The notes beneath the pieces are model-generated. The model searched no databases. It had not been told where the DNA came from and saw nothing but the letters and a program-made list of their open reading frames with translations. From Streptomyces sp. NBC_01268 (GTDB lineage Bacteria > Actinomycetota > Actinomycetes > Streptomycetales > Streptomycetaceae): DNA of 64,000 bases. Shown one piece after another: positions 43,239 through 51,528 of this stretch. Location: positions 7,066,001-7,130,000 of the forward strand of contig NZ_CP108454.1 in NCBI RefSeq assembly GCF_036240795.1, in the 5' to 3' direction. Within the stretch, counting starts at the first letter, position 1; each line of letters starts with the position of its first letter. The position numbers were made by a program, and so were the translations under genes.

Positions 43239-44564
43239 ATGTCCCCCTCCGCGCACGTGTCCACCGACGTGTCCGCCGCCCCCGTTCCCGGCCCCGGCTC
43301 GCCGCCCACCCCACCCCCGGCCGCGGGCGGCGTCGTCGAGCTCCTGCGGGAGGCCGCGCAGGCCGGGCCGCTGACCGCCCTCCGCATCGGCGAGCGGCCC
43401 TTCGTCCTGGCGACGGGCCCCGACCAGACGCAGGAGATCCTGGCCAAGCGCCCGGAGGTCTACGTCAAGCACGGGCACCGCGCCCGTCCCCTTCTGGGTG
43501 ACGGACTCATCTCCGCCTCGGGTGACGCCTGGAAGCGCCAGCGCAAGCTGCTCCAGGGCCGGTTCACCGTCGCCGGGACCCGGCGCTGGGCCCACCACAT
43601 CACGGCGGCGGCCGAGCGGATCGCGGCCCGCTGGGAGGCGGCCGCCGGTGCCGGCGGGCAGGTCGACATCGGGCGGGACATGCGTTTCTTCGCACTCGAC
43701 ACCATCTGGCGCACCCTGACCGGCACCCCCCTCGACGAGACGACCGAGCGCGAACTGGAGGCCGTCGACACGGTGGTCGCCTCCCTGCCCACGCTCGCCG
43801 GCGCCCGGCCCGACCCCGCGCTCGCCGTCGACGAGGCACTGGCGCAGATCGACACCACCGCCCACCGCGTCATCGGCCTGGCCCGTGCCCGGCGCGCCGA
43901 CGCGCGGCCCGGCGGCCCGCCGCACCTCCTCGACCTGCTCCTGGACACCGCCGAGACCCGGCCCGAGTACACCGACGGGCTCATCCGCGACGAACTCGTG
44001 ACGCTGCTCGTCGCGGGACACGAGACGACCGCCCAGACCCTGTGCTGGCTCTTCGTCCTCCTCGACCGGCACCCCCACGTCCACGACCGGTTCCTCACCG
44101 CGTACGCGGCGGCCGACGGGCCCGCCGCCCGCGACACCCTGCTGGGCGCCCTCGTCCAGGAGACCCTCCGGCTCTACCCGGCCGTCTGGCTCGTCCCCCG
44201 GCACGCGGCCCGCGACGACGTCCTCGACGGCCTGCCGATCGACGCCGGCACCAGCGTCCTGGCCTGCCCGTACCTCACCCACCGCATCCCGGAGCTCTGG
44301 CCCGACCCGGAGCGCTTCGACCCCGCCCGCTTCCTCCCGGGCGGGCACCGCCCCCACCACCCGGCCGCGTTCCAGCCCTTCGGCGTCGGGGCGCGCGCCT
44401 GCCTCGGGCAGCACTTCGCGCTCCAGGAGATGCTCACCCTGCTGCGGCTCCTGCTCCCCGCCCACCGGCCACGGCTCACCACCCCGCCCCGGGGCGCCGT
44501 CTTCGGCGCCAACCTGCGGCCCGACGGACCCGTACGGGGGACCCTCACCGCGGTCCGGGCGTAG
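43239..44564 (+). CDS. Cytochrome P450, second of the cluster
   Basis: 441 residues, ATG 43239, 51 bp after the acyltransferase. I-helix VTLLVAGHETTAQTLCWLF, ExxR in VQETLRLYPAVWL, PERF region DPERFDPARFLPGG, heme loop FQPFGVGARACLGQHFALQE with Cys388. A Pro-rich N-terminus (VPGPGSPPTPPPAAG) precedes the fold. Like the first P450, it is a bacterial enzyme related to fatty-acid/terpene hydroxylases. Its place after the ketosynthase and acyltransferase genes allows a role on either the acyl chain or the terpenoid. Confidence 0.95.
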   Translation: MSPSAHVSTDVSAAPVPGPGSPPTPPPAAGGVVELLREAAQAGPLTALRIGERPFVLATGPDQTQEILAKRPEVYVKHGHRARPLLGDGLISASGDAWKRQRKLLQGRFTVAGTRRWAHHITAAAERIAARWEAAAGAGGQVDIGRDMRFFALDTIWRTLTGTPLDETTERELEAVDTVVASLPTLAGARPDPALAVDEALAQIDTTAHRVIGLARARRADARPGGPPHLLDLLLDTAETRPEYTDGLIRDELVTLLVAGHETTAQTLCWLFVLLDRHPHVHDRFLTAYAAADGPAARDTLLGALVQETLRLYPAVWLVPRHAARDDVLDGLPIDAGTSVLACPYLTHRIPELWPDPERFDPARFLPGGHRPHHPAAFQPFGVGARACLGQHFALQEMLTLLRLLLPAHRPRLTTPPRGAVFGANLRPDGPVRGTLTAVRA

Positions 44565-44706
44565 CTCCTGGTACTCCCGCGGTAGCACCCTCCCTCGGTC
44601 GCTCGGCGGAGCCGGTTCGGTCCGCCGGGCGATCCACCGGACCCTCCCGCGCGCGATCGTCGAGGCGTACGGGCCGACCGGGCCCGTCGCGACGGAGGGA
44701 ACCCCG

Positions 44707-45294
44707 ATGCGTCCGCCCGCACCCACCCGAGAAGCCCGCCCCGGACGGTTCCGCGCCGCGTGGCGGGCGGCGCACGAGCCCGTCGCGGGGGTGTCCCGGC
44801 GCACCCGGCTGGCCGCCTACGGGGTGGTGCTCGCGGTCCTGCCGTCGAGCCTGTGGCGGCTGCCCGCCGCCTTCGACCGGGACATCGGCGCCGGTGAACG
44901 CCTGTACGTCGTGCTCCTGTCGGTCCTGTCGGAGGCGCTCGCCTTCACCGCGTTCGGCCTGATCGCGCGCTGGGGCGAGGTGGTCCCGGGCTGGATCCCG
45001 GTCCTGCGCGGCCTGCGGGTCCCGACGGGCGCGGCGGTCGTCCCGGCGGCGGTCGGCGCGGCGCTCCTCACCTTCCTGTGGACGCTGCTGACCCCCGTCA
45101 CCCAGCTCCTGGGGAGGACCGTCCGGGGCGACGCCCTGCCCGGGGACTTCCCGAGCGAGGCCGGCGGCTGGGAGGCGGCCTCCTTCTATGTCTGCTACTC
45201 GCCACTGGTCCTGTGGGGACCCCTGCTGGCCGTGTTGACGGTGGCGTACGCGCGGCGCCGACATGCGGCGGGAAAGACGCCCGTGAGCGTCTGA
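44707..45294 (+). CDS. Multi-pass membrane protein of unknown function
   Basis: 195 residues from ATG 44707 with GGAGG upstream (44695-44699). Four hydrophobic segments: AYGVVLAVLPSSLWRLP, LYVVLLSVLSEALAFTAFGL, AAVVPAAVGAALLTFLWTLL and YSPLVLWGPLLAVLTVAYAR. No transporter or enzyme motif is visible. It is separated from the P450 by 142 bp and may be outside the terpenoid cluster. I do not recognise a named family. Confidence 0.8.
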   Translation: MRPPAPTREARPGRFRAAWRAAHEPVAGVSRRTRLAAYGVVLAVLPSSLWRLPAAFDRDIGAGERLYVVLLSVLSEALAFTAFGLIARWGEVVPGWIPVLRGLRVPTGAAVVPAAVGAALLTFLWTLLTPVTQLLGRTVRGDALPGDFPSEAGGWEAASFYVCYSPLVLWGPLLAVLTVAYARRRHAAGKTPVSV

Positions 45295-45309
45295 TGTCCT
45301 GTCAAGTCC

Positions 45310-45328
45310 TTTTCCGTGCACCGGAAAA
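45310..45328. promoter_or_regulatory. Inverted repeat upstream of the ABC exporter (possible operator)
   Basis: TTTTCCG (45310-45316), 5-bp centre, CGGAAAA (45322-45328). A perfect 7-bp dyad with A/T-rich ends is rare in this GC-rich DNA. It sits 75 bp before the exporter start and 16 bp after the preceding stop. Either an operator or a weak terminator; the A/T outer ends favour protein binding. Confidence 0.45.
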
Positions 45329-45402
45329 CCCTTGGACGGCGAAGGGGCCCGCGCGGAACACTCCCCATCCTGTCCCGTCAGGTCCGACAAAGCAGGGTTG
45401 GT

Positions 45403-47250
45403 ATGGGTACGTCTGAATCACCCGGAGGTCCGCCAGCGCAGGCGCCCGAGGGTCCGTCCGCCAGGGGCCCGGTGCTCCTCGCACTTCGCTTCTACACGAA
45501 AGAGCTGGTCAGGCTGAGACGTCTGACCGTGCCCGCCCTGCTGCTCCCGGCGCTGGGCAACATCGGCATCTACTACGTCGCGCCCCTGCTCGTCGCGAAG
45601 CTGGTCGGCCGGCTCGCCGGGGGCTCCGGTGGCGGGCCGGGTCCCGTGCTGCCCTACGTCCTGGGCTTCGCCGGCGTGCTGCTGCTCGCCGAGACGCTGT
45701 GGCGCCTCGGGCTGCACTGTCTGAACCGCCTCGACGCCCTCGGCATCGAGCAGCTGTACGTCCTCGGCATGGACGAGCTGTTCGCCAAGGACTCCGCCTT
45801 CTTCCACGACAACTTCGCGGGGTCGCTCACCAAGCGGGTGCTGAGCTTCGCCTCCCGCTTCGAGGAGTTCGTCGACACCCTCACCTTCTCGGTCTTCGGC
45901 AGCTTCGTGCCGCTGCTCTTCGCCTCGGTGGTGCTGTGGACGTACGAGCCGCTGCTCGTCGTCGGACTCCTGGTGATGATCACCCTCACGGGTGTCGTCG
46001 TACGGCCGCTCATCCGCCGCCGCCAGGTCCTGGTCCGGCACCGGGAGGAGGCGATCGCCCGGGTGTCGGGGCACGTCGCCGACAGCCTGATGAACATGGA
46101 CACGGTGCGGGCCTTCGCCGCCGAGGGGCGCGAGGCCGCCGAGCACCGGTCCCGCGTCGCCGAGTCGCGCCGGCTCACCCTGCGCTCCTGGGACTTCGGC
46201 AACCTGCGCATCGACACGCTCGTCGCACCGCTGTCGGTGCTGACCAACGTGCTCGGGCTGGTGCTCGCCCTGTCGCTCGGCGCCGGCGACCACGGTGTGG
46301 AGGCGCTCGTCGTCGCCTTCACGTACTACTCCAACGCGACGCGGATCATGTTCGAGTTCAACCAGATCTACCGCCGCCTGGAAAGCTCGATGACGGAGGC
46401 CGCGCAGTTCACCGAGTTGCTCCTGGTCCCGTCGACCGTGCGCGACCCGGAGGTCCCGGAGCCGCTCCGCTCCCGGGACGCCGACGTGCGCTTCGAGCGG
46501 GTCACCTTCGCCCACGCGGGTGGCGACCCGCTCTTCCAGGGGCTCGACCTCGACGTGCCGGGCGGGGCGAAGATCGGGCTCGTCGGGCGGTCCGGGGGCG
46601 GCAAGACCACGCTCACCCGGCTGCTGCTGCGGATGACCGACATCGACGCCGGGCGGATCCTCGTCGGCGGCCAGGACATCAGCCGCATGCGCCAGTCCGA
46701 CCTGCGCGGCCTGATGGCGTACGTGCCGCAGGACCCGGCGATGTTCCACCGCACCCTGCGGGACAACATCGCCTTCGCCCGGCCGGACGCCACCGAGGCC
46801 GAGATCCGGCGGGCCGCCGAGGCCGCGCACGTCACGGAGTTCGCCGACGCGCTGCCGGACGGCTTCGACACCATGGTGGGCGAGCGCGGGGTGAAGCTCT
46901 CCGGCGGGCAGCGCCAGCGGGTCGCCCTCGCCCGCGCGATCCTGCGGGACGCGCCGATCCTGCTCCTCGACGAGGCGACCAGCGCGCTGGACTCGGAGAG
47001 CGAGGTCCTCGTCCAGGACGCCCTGTGGAGCCTGATGGAGGGGCGTACGGCCTTCGTGGTGGCCCACCGGCTCAGCACGGTCGCGCACATGGACCGGCTC
47101 GTCGTCCTGGACCGCGGCCGGATCGTCGAGCAGGGCTCGCACCACGAGCTCCTCGCGGCGGACGGCTCCTACGCCAAGCTGTGGCAGCACCAGTCGGGCG
47201 GTTTCCTGGAGGAGCCGCCAGAGCCGGCGGAGCGGACGGGGGTGCGCTGA
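45403..47250 (+). CDS. ABC exporter, fused membrane and ATPase domains
   Basis: 615 residues from ATG 45403. The N-terminal half is a type I exporter membrane domain of six helices (LTVPALLLPALGNIGIYYVA through PLSVLTNVLGLVLALSLGAG). The C-terminal half has Walker A GRSGGGKTTLTRL, Q-loop AYVPQDPAMF, signature LSGGQRQRVALARA, Walker B ILLLDEATSALDS and the H-loop VAHRLST. It should work as a homodimer, or with a partner not seen here. Lipid, peptide or natural-product export are all possible. Closeness to the terpenoid/acyl cluster makes product export plausible but unproven. Confidence 0.93.
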   Translation: MGTSESPGGPPAQAPEGPSARGPVLLALRFYTKELVRLRRLTVPALLLPALGNIGIYYVAPLLVAKLVGRLAGGSGGGPGPVLPYVLGFAGVLLLAETLWRLGLHCLNRLDALGIEQLYVLGMDELFAKDSAFFHDNFAGSLTKRVLSFASRFEEFVDTLTFSVFGSFVPLLFASVVLWTYEPLLVVGLLVMITLTGVVVRPLIRRRQVLVRHREEAIARVSGHVADSLMNMDTVRAFAAEGREAAEHRSRVAESRRLTLRSWDFGNLRIDTLVAPLSVLTNVLGLVLALSLGAGDHGVEALVVAFTYYSNATRIMFEFNQIYRRLESSMTEAAQFTELLLVPSTVRDPEVPEPLRSRDADVRFERVTFAHAGGDPLFQGLDLDVPGGAKIGLVGRSGGGKTTLTRLLLRMTDIDAGRILVGGQDISRMRQSDLRGLMAYVPQDPAMFHRTLRDNIAFARPDATEAEIRRAAEAAHVTEFADALPDGFDTMVGERGVKLSGGQRQRVALARAILRDAPILLLDEATSALDSESEVLVQDALWSLMEGRTAFVVAHRLSTVAHMDRLVVLDRGRIVEQGSHHELLAADGSYAKLWQHQSGGFLEEPPEPAERTGVR

Positions 47251-47274
47251 GCACGTCCCCGGACTGCGCACGGG

Positions 47275-47301
47275 TCCGGGCCCGGCTACGCTGGGCCCGG
47301 A
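47275..47301 (+). terminator. Hairpin between the ABC exporter and the DyP peroxidase gene
   Basis: TCCGGGCCC (47275-47283) and GGGCCCGGA (47293-47301) form a perfect 9-bp stem with a 9-nt loop, 24 bp after the exporter stop. Probable terminator separating the two transcription units. Confidence 0.65.
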
Positions 47302-47352
47302 TCTTGTGCCCGCTTTGCGGCCTTTGTCGCTTCTCGTCCGTCCGGGAGTCAC

Positions 47353-48405
47353 GTGGTCACCCCGCAGCCCGTCCTCGCCCCTCCCTCGAAGGCCGCCGTG
47401 TACCTCGTGGCCACCGTGAACCCCGGCGGCGAGGCCGTGGCACGGGACGCGCTCGCGGGCCTCGCCGGGCTGGTCCGCACCGTGGGCTTCCGCGAGCCCG
47501 AGGGGGCGCTCAGTTGCGTGCTCGGGATCGGTGCCACGGCCTGGGGCCGCCTCTTCGACGGGCCCGTCCCGCGTGAGCTGCACCCCTTCGTCCCCCTGGA
47601 GGGGCTCCGGCACCGCGCCCCCGCCACACCCGGGGACCTGCTCTTCCACGTACGCGCCCAGCGCATGGACCTCTGCTTCGAGCTGGCCCGGCTGATCGCA
47701 CGGAGCCTCGCGGGCGCCGCGACCGTCGTCGACGAGGTGCACGGCTTCCGCTACTTCGACGAGCGCGACCTGTTGGGCTTCGTCGACGGCAGCGAGAACC
47801 CCGAGGGCCAAGTGGCGGCCGACGCCGTCTTCGTCGGCGACGAGGACCCCGGGTTCCGGGGCGGCAGCTACGTCATCGTGCAGAAGTACCTGCACGACAT
47901 GACGGCCTGGCAGGGACTCACCGTCGACGAGCAGGAACGCGTCATCGGCCGCCACAAGGCGGACAACGTGGAGCTCGCCGACGACGTCAAGCCGCCGGAC
48001 TCGCACGTCGCGCTCAACACGCTCACCGACGAGGACGGCACCGAGCGGCAGATCCTGCGCGCCAACATGCCCTTCGGGAACGTCGGCAGCGGTGAGTTCG
48101 GCACGTACTTCATCGGCTACGCCCGCACCCCGGCCGTGACCGAGCTGATGCTCTCCCACATGTTCCTGGGCGACCCGCCCGGCACCACCGACCGCATCCT
48201 CGACTTCTCCACGGCCGTGACGGGCTGTCTCTTCCACGTGCCGAGCGCCGACTTCCTCGACGACCTGCCGGACCCGCCGGCCACCACGGCCGCCACGGCC
48301 GCGCCCGCGGTCGGCGCAGTGACCACCGCGACCGCCGGGAGCGCCACCCCCGTCCGTACGCACGGGGCCGGCGGTCTCGGCATCGGCAGCATGAAAGGAG
48401 CGTGA
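47353..48405 (+). CDS. DyP-type peroxidase, encapsulin cargo
   Basis: 350 residues from GTG 47353 (GGGAG upstream). Family marks: GFVDGSENPEGQ (the GxxDG motif with catalytic Asp), GGSYVIVQKYLHDM, DSHVALNTLTDED (proximal heme His) and LRANMPFGNVGSGEFGTYF (distal Arg). DyP enzymes are heme peroxidases acting on dyes, lignin-like phenols and other bulky substrates. After an Ala/Thr-rich linker the protein ends in GGLGIGSMKGA, the cargo-loading peptide type that docks inside family 1 encapsulins. The shell gene starts 6 bp after the stop. Confidence 0.96.
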   Translation: MVTPQPVLAPPSKAAVYLVATVNPGGEAVARDALAGLAGLVRTVGFREPEGALSCVLGIGATAWGRLFDGPVPRELHPFVPLEGLRHRAPATPGDLLFHVRAQRMDLCFELARLIARSLAGAATVVDEVHGFRYFDERDLLGFVDGSENPEGQVAADAVFVGDEDPGFRGGSYVIVQKYLHDMTAWQGLTVDEQERVIGRHKADNVELADDVKPPDSHVALNTLTDEDGTERQILRANMPFGNVGSGEFGTYFIGYARTPAVTELMLSHMFLGDPPGTTDRILDFSTAVTGCLFHVPSADFLDDLPDPPATTAATAAPAVGAVTTATAGSATPVRTHGAGGLGIGSMKGA

Positions 48406-48411
48406 CCTGCC

Positions 48412-49236
48412 ATGACGCCTCCCGGTGACCCGGCCGGCACCACCAACCTGCACCGCGAACTCGCCCCCGTCACCCAGGCCGCCTGGGAACAGATCGAGGA
48501 GGAGGCCCGCCGCACCTTCCGGCGCCATGTCGCGGGCCGCCGCGTCGTCGACGTGCCGGACCCCGGCGGCCTGGGCCTGGCCTCGGTCGGCACCGGACAC
48601 CTCTCCGAGATCGCCCCGCCCGCTCCCGGGGTGACGGCCCGGCTGCGCGAGGCGAAGCCGCTGGTGGAACTGCGCGTGCCGTTCACCGTCAGCAGGGCCG
48701 CCGTGGACGACGTCGAACGCGGCTCCAGCGACTCCGACTGGCAGCCGGTGAAGGACGCGGCGCGTGCCATGGCCTTCGCCGAGGACCGGGCGATCTTCGA
48801 CGGCTACCCGGCGGCGGGCGTCGACGGCCTGCGCGACCGCAGCTCCAACCCGGTGCTCGCGCTGCCCGCCGAGCCGCGCGACTACCCGGACGCCGTCAGC
48901 CGCGCCCTGACCTCCCTGCGACTCGCCGGAGTCGACGGCCCGTACGCACTGCTGCTCGGCGCCGACGACTACCGCGCGGTCAGCGAGACCTCCGACCACG
49001 GCTACCCGATCGCCGCACACCTGGCCCGGATGCTGGACGGCCCGCCGCTGTGGGCGCCGGCGCTGAGCGGCGCGTTCGTCCTGTCCACCCGGGGCGGCGA
49101 CTTCGAGCTGCGGCTCGGCCAGGACGTGGCCATCGGCTACACGTCGCACGACGCCCACGGCGTCGAGCTGTACTTCCAGGAGACGCTCACGTTCCTGACC
49201 TACACGGACGAAGCAGTCGTCGTGCTCAGCCACTGA
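48412..49236 (+). CDS. Family 1 encapsulin shell protein
   Basis: 274 residues from ATG 48412. The HK97-like fold is recognisable from [40 protein letters not shown], the E-loop region [29 protein letters not shown] and the C-terminal [20 protein letters not shown] with [18 protein letters not shown]. It should self-assemble into a protein nanocompartment that packages the DyP peroxidase encoded just upstream. Length is slightly above the ~265 typical of the family. Confidence 0.96.
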   Translation: MTPPGDPAGTTNLHRELAPVTQAAWEQIEEEARRTFRRHVAGRRVVDVPDPGGLGLASVGTGHLSEIAPPAPGVTARLREAKPLVELRVPFTVSRAAVDDVERGSSDSDWQPVKDAARAMAFAEDRAIFDGYPAAGVDGLRDRSSNPVLALPAEPRDYPDAVSRALTSLRLAGVDGPYALLLGADDYRAVSETSDHGYPIAAHLARMLDGPPLWAPALSGAFVLSTRGGDFELRLGQDVAIGYTSHDAHGVELYFQETLTFLTYTDEAVVVLSH

Positions 49237-49244
49237 GCCGCGCG

Positions 49245-49880
49245 ATGCGTCGGCTGCTGCCGCTGTCCGCGGTGCCCCGTCTGGTGGGCTCGACCCTCGT
49301 CGGCGTGGGCGTCGGCCTGGCCGTCGCCCTGCTGACCGGGAGGGCACTGGGCACGCTGTCCGGGATCGCCACCGCCGAGACGGTCTTCGTCGTCACCGGC
49401 TGGGCGGTGCTCTGGCCCATGGACGCCGCCGCCACCCGCCGCAACGTGGGCCGCGAGGACTTCCGGCCGCTCCTCGCGGAGCTCGCGGTGGTGTCGGCCG
49501 CGCTGAGCGGCCTGGTCGCCACCGTGCTGCTGCTCCTGGGCGCCGACCCCGGCACCGGTCACGCCGCCGCGGCGGTCGCCCTCGCCGGCGTCTTCATGGC
49601 CTGGGCCGCACTGCACCTGATGTACGCCACCCGCTACGCGGACATGTACTACGGGGAGCCCGGCGGCGGGATCGACTTCCACTCCGAGGAGCCGCCGCGG
49701 TTCAGCGACTTCCTCTACTTCAGCTACAACCTCGGCATGACGTACCAGGTGTCCGACAACGACGTCTCCAGCTCGACGGTCCGCGCGGTCGTGCTGCGCC
49801 ACTGCCTGCTGTCCTACGTGTTCGGCGCGAGCATCCTCGCGACGACGATCAACCTGGTGGCCACCCTCGTCACCCGCTGA
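49245..49880 (+). CDS. DUF1345-type multi-pass membrane protein
   Basis: 211 residues from ATG 49245, 8 bp after the encapsulin stop, so likely in the same operon. Five to six hydrophobic segments and the family motif [20 protein letters not shown] near the C-terminus, followed by [22 protein letters not shown]1345 proteins are of unknown function. Linkage to an encapsulin operon is worth noting. The gene ends 2 bp before the convergent GreA-like gene. Confidence 0.88.
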   Translation: MRRLLPLSAVPRLVGSTLVGVGVGLAVALLTGRALGTLSGIATAETVFVVTGWAVLWPMDAAATRRNVGREDFRPLLAELAVVSAALSGLVATVLLLLGADPGTGHAAAAVALAGVFMAWAALHLMYATRYADMYYGEPGGGIDFHSEEPPRFSDFLYFSYNLGMTYQVSDNDVSSSTVRAVVLRHCLLSYVFGASILATTINLVATLVTR

Positions 49881-49882
49881 GG

Positions 49883-50347
49883 CTAGGGAGTCCCGAGGGA
49901 CACCACCGTCGCCGTCGTGGTGCCCTCCGGCGTCCGGTACGTGACGGTGTCGCCCGCGCCCCGCCCCAGCAGGGCGCGGCCCAGCGGGCTGTCGGTGGTC
50001 ACCAGGTTCAGGTCGGGGGCCTCGGCGAGCTCGCCGACGGTGACGGTCGCCTCCGAGCCGTCCGCGAAGCGCACGGTGACCGTGCTGCCCAGCCCCACCG
50101 CGTCCGCCGGAGGCGGTCCCGCGACGGACGCCGTGCGCAGCCGCGCCTCGATCTCCTCGATGCGCCGGTCGACACGGGCGACGTCCGTGGCCCGGTCCAG
50201 CTCCTCGGCCGTGTCCGCCTGGTCGCCCACCATGTCGTCGTCCGGCAGCGTCGCCGCCACCTTGCCGCGTTCGGCGCGGAGCTCGGCGAGTTCCCGCTCC
50301 AGCTCGCGCAGGTCGTCGGGGCTGAGGGGCTGGGGGCCGTCGGTCAT
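49883..50347 (-). CDS. GreA/GreB-family protein
   Basis: 154 residues from ATG 50347. An N-terminal coiled coil (LRELERELAELRAERGKVAA, VDRRIEEIEARLRTASV) precedes a C-terminal FKBP-like domain (GLGSTVTVRFADGSEATVTV, NLVTTDSPLGRALLGRGAGD). Transcript-cleavage factors need two acidic residues at the coiled-coil tip. The tip here contains DDDMVGDQADTAEE, so activity is possible. Many actinobacteria carry such paralogues besides the housekeeping GreA. Convergent with the DUF1345 gene. Confidence 0.87.
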   Translation of the reverse strand: MTDGPQPLSPDDLRELERELAELRAERGKVAATLPDDDMVGDQADTAEELDRATDVARVDRRIEEIEARLRTASVAGPPPADAVGLGSTVTVRFADGSEATVTVGELAEAPDLNLVTTDSPLGRALLGRGAGDTVTYRTPEGTTTATVVSLGTP

Positions 50348-50491
50348 GGCTGCTCCCGCGTCACTGGTGGGGCGGATGGGGATACGGCGTTCCCATTACC
50401 GCATCAGCGAGTGAACCCGGCAAACCGGGCCCTCGCACCGGTGATCCGCCCCCCCCGGCGCACCCTCGCACCGGGCTCGCCACCGGCACGA

Positions 50492-50519
50492 GGGGCCCGC
50501 ACCGGCAGGTGCGGGCCCC
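50492..50519 (-). terminator. Hairpin terminator of the alpha-galactosidase/lacI operon
   Basis: GGGGCCCGCACC (50492-50503) and GGTGCGGGCCCC (50508-50519) form a perfect 12-bp stem with a 4-nt loop, 13 bp beyond the stop of the minus-strand lacI-type gene. Confidence 0.85.
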
Positions 50520-50532
50520 GGTCCGTCCCCGG

Positions 50533-51528
50533 TCAGGCGGGGGCGGGTCCCGTGGAGGCCCGGATCACGAGCTCCGGGTCGAAGAGGAGCTCGCCCGTGG
50601 GGACCTCCCGGTTGCTGACCAGGGCCAGCACGCTGCGGCCCACCTCCAGGGCGAGCCGGTCGGCGGGCTGGCGGACCGTGGTGAGGGCCGGGTCGGTGAA
50701 CTCGGTGACCGTCGATCCGTCGTAGCCCACCACCGACACGTCGCCCGGCACCGACAGGCCCTGTCGGCGGATTCCCCGGACGGCGCCGAGCGCCATGAAG
50801 TCGCTGGCCGCGACGATCCCGGTGGCGCCCAGGCCGACCAGCGAGGAGGCCGCGGACTGGCCGCCCTCCACGCTGTAGGACTGGCGGACCACCCAGCGCT
50901 GCGCGTCGTCGATGCCCCGGCGGGCCATGGCCGCCACGAAGCCCCGTACCCGCCGGTCCGCCGGACGGTTGCCCGCCGGGCCCGAGGCCATGCCGATCCG
51001 CCGGTGTCCGAGGCGGTGCAGGTGGTCCACGGCCAGTTCGGCCGCGAGGGCGTCGTCGGTGGAGAAGACCGGGGCGGCCACGCCGTCCGCGAACTCGCCG
51101 TTGATGCCGACGTACGGCACGCGCCGCTGGCGCAGCAGCTCGTAGCCGTCGGTCTCCGCGCCCTCCACGGTGTTGGACGCGGAGAGGAAGACGACGGCCG
51201 CGATGCCCTTGTCGACGAGCGAGCTGAGGAAGTCGAGCTCCTGCACGCCGCCGGGGAAGACCGGGCAGAGCACCGTCTTCAGGCCGTGCGGGGCGAGCGC
51301 CGACTCGATCCGTTCGGCGACGTCCGCGAAGAACGGGTTGGAGACGAACTCGGTGACCACGGCCACCAGTTGCCCCTGGGTCTGCCGCTCGTAGCCGAGC
51401 TCGGCCATGGCCTGCTCGACGGCTTCGCGGGTCTTCTTCGACACCCCTTGCCGCCGGTTGATCACCCGGCTGACGGTGGCCTCGCTGACCTGTGCCCGGG
51501 CTGCGACGTCGGTGATGCCGACCTTCAT
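50533..51528 (-). CDS. LacI-family transcriptional regulator
   Basis: 331 residues from ATG 51528, overlapping the upstream alpha-galactosidase stop by 4 bp. The N-terminal HTH reads ITDVAARAQVSEATVSRVIN, followed by the hinge region and a periplasmic-binding-protein-like sensor domain (LVAVVTEFVSNPFFADVAER, RIGMASGPAGNRPADRRVRG, DVSVVGYDGSTVTEFTDPAL). It is encoded last in the sugar operon and most likely represses it in the absence of the transported galactoside. The dyad at 56500-56511 before the first gene is a plausible operator. Confidence 0.95.
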   Translation of the reverse strand: MKVGITDVAARAQVSEATVSRVINRRQGVSKKTREAVEQAMAELGYERQTQGQLVAVVTEFVSNPFFADVAERIESALAPHGLKTVLCPVFPGGVQELDFLSSLVDKGIAAVVFLSASNTVEGAETDGYELLRQRRVPYVGINGEFADGVAAPVFSTDDALAAELAVDHLHRLGHRRIGMASGPAGNRPADRRVRGFVAAMARRGIDDAQRWVVRQSYSVEGGQSAASSLVGLGATGIVAASDFMALGAVRGIRRQGLSVPGDVSVVGYDGSTVTEFTDPALTTVRQPADRLALEVGRSVLALVSNREVPTGELLFDPELVIRASTGPAPA

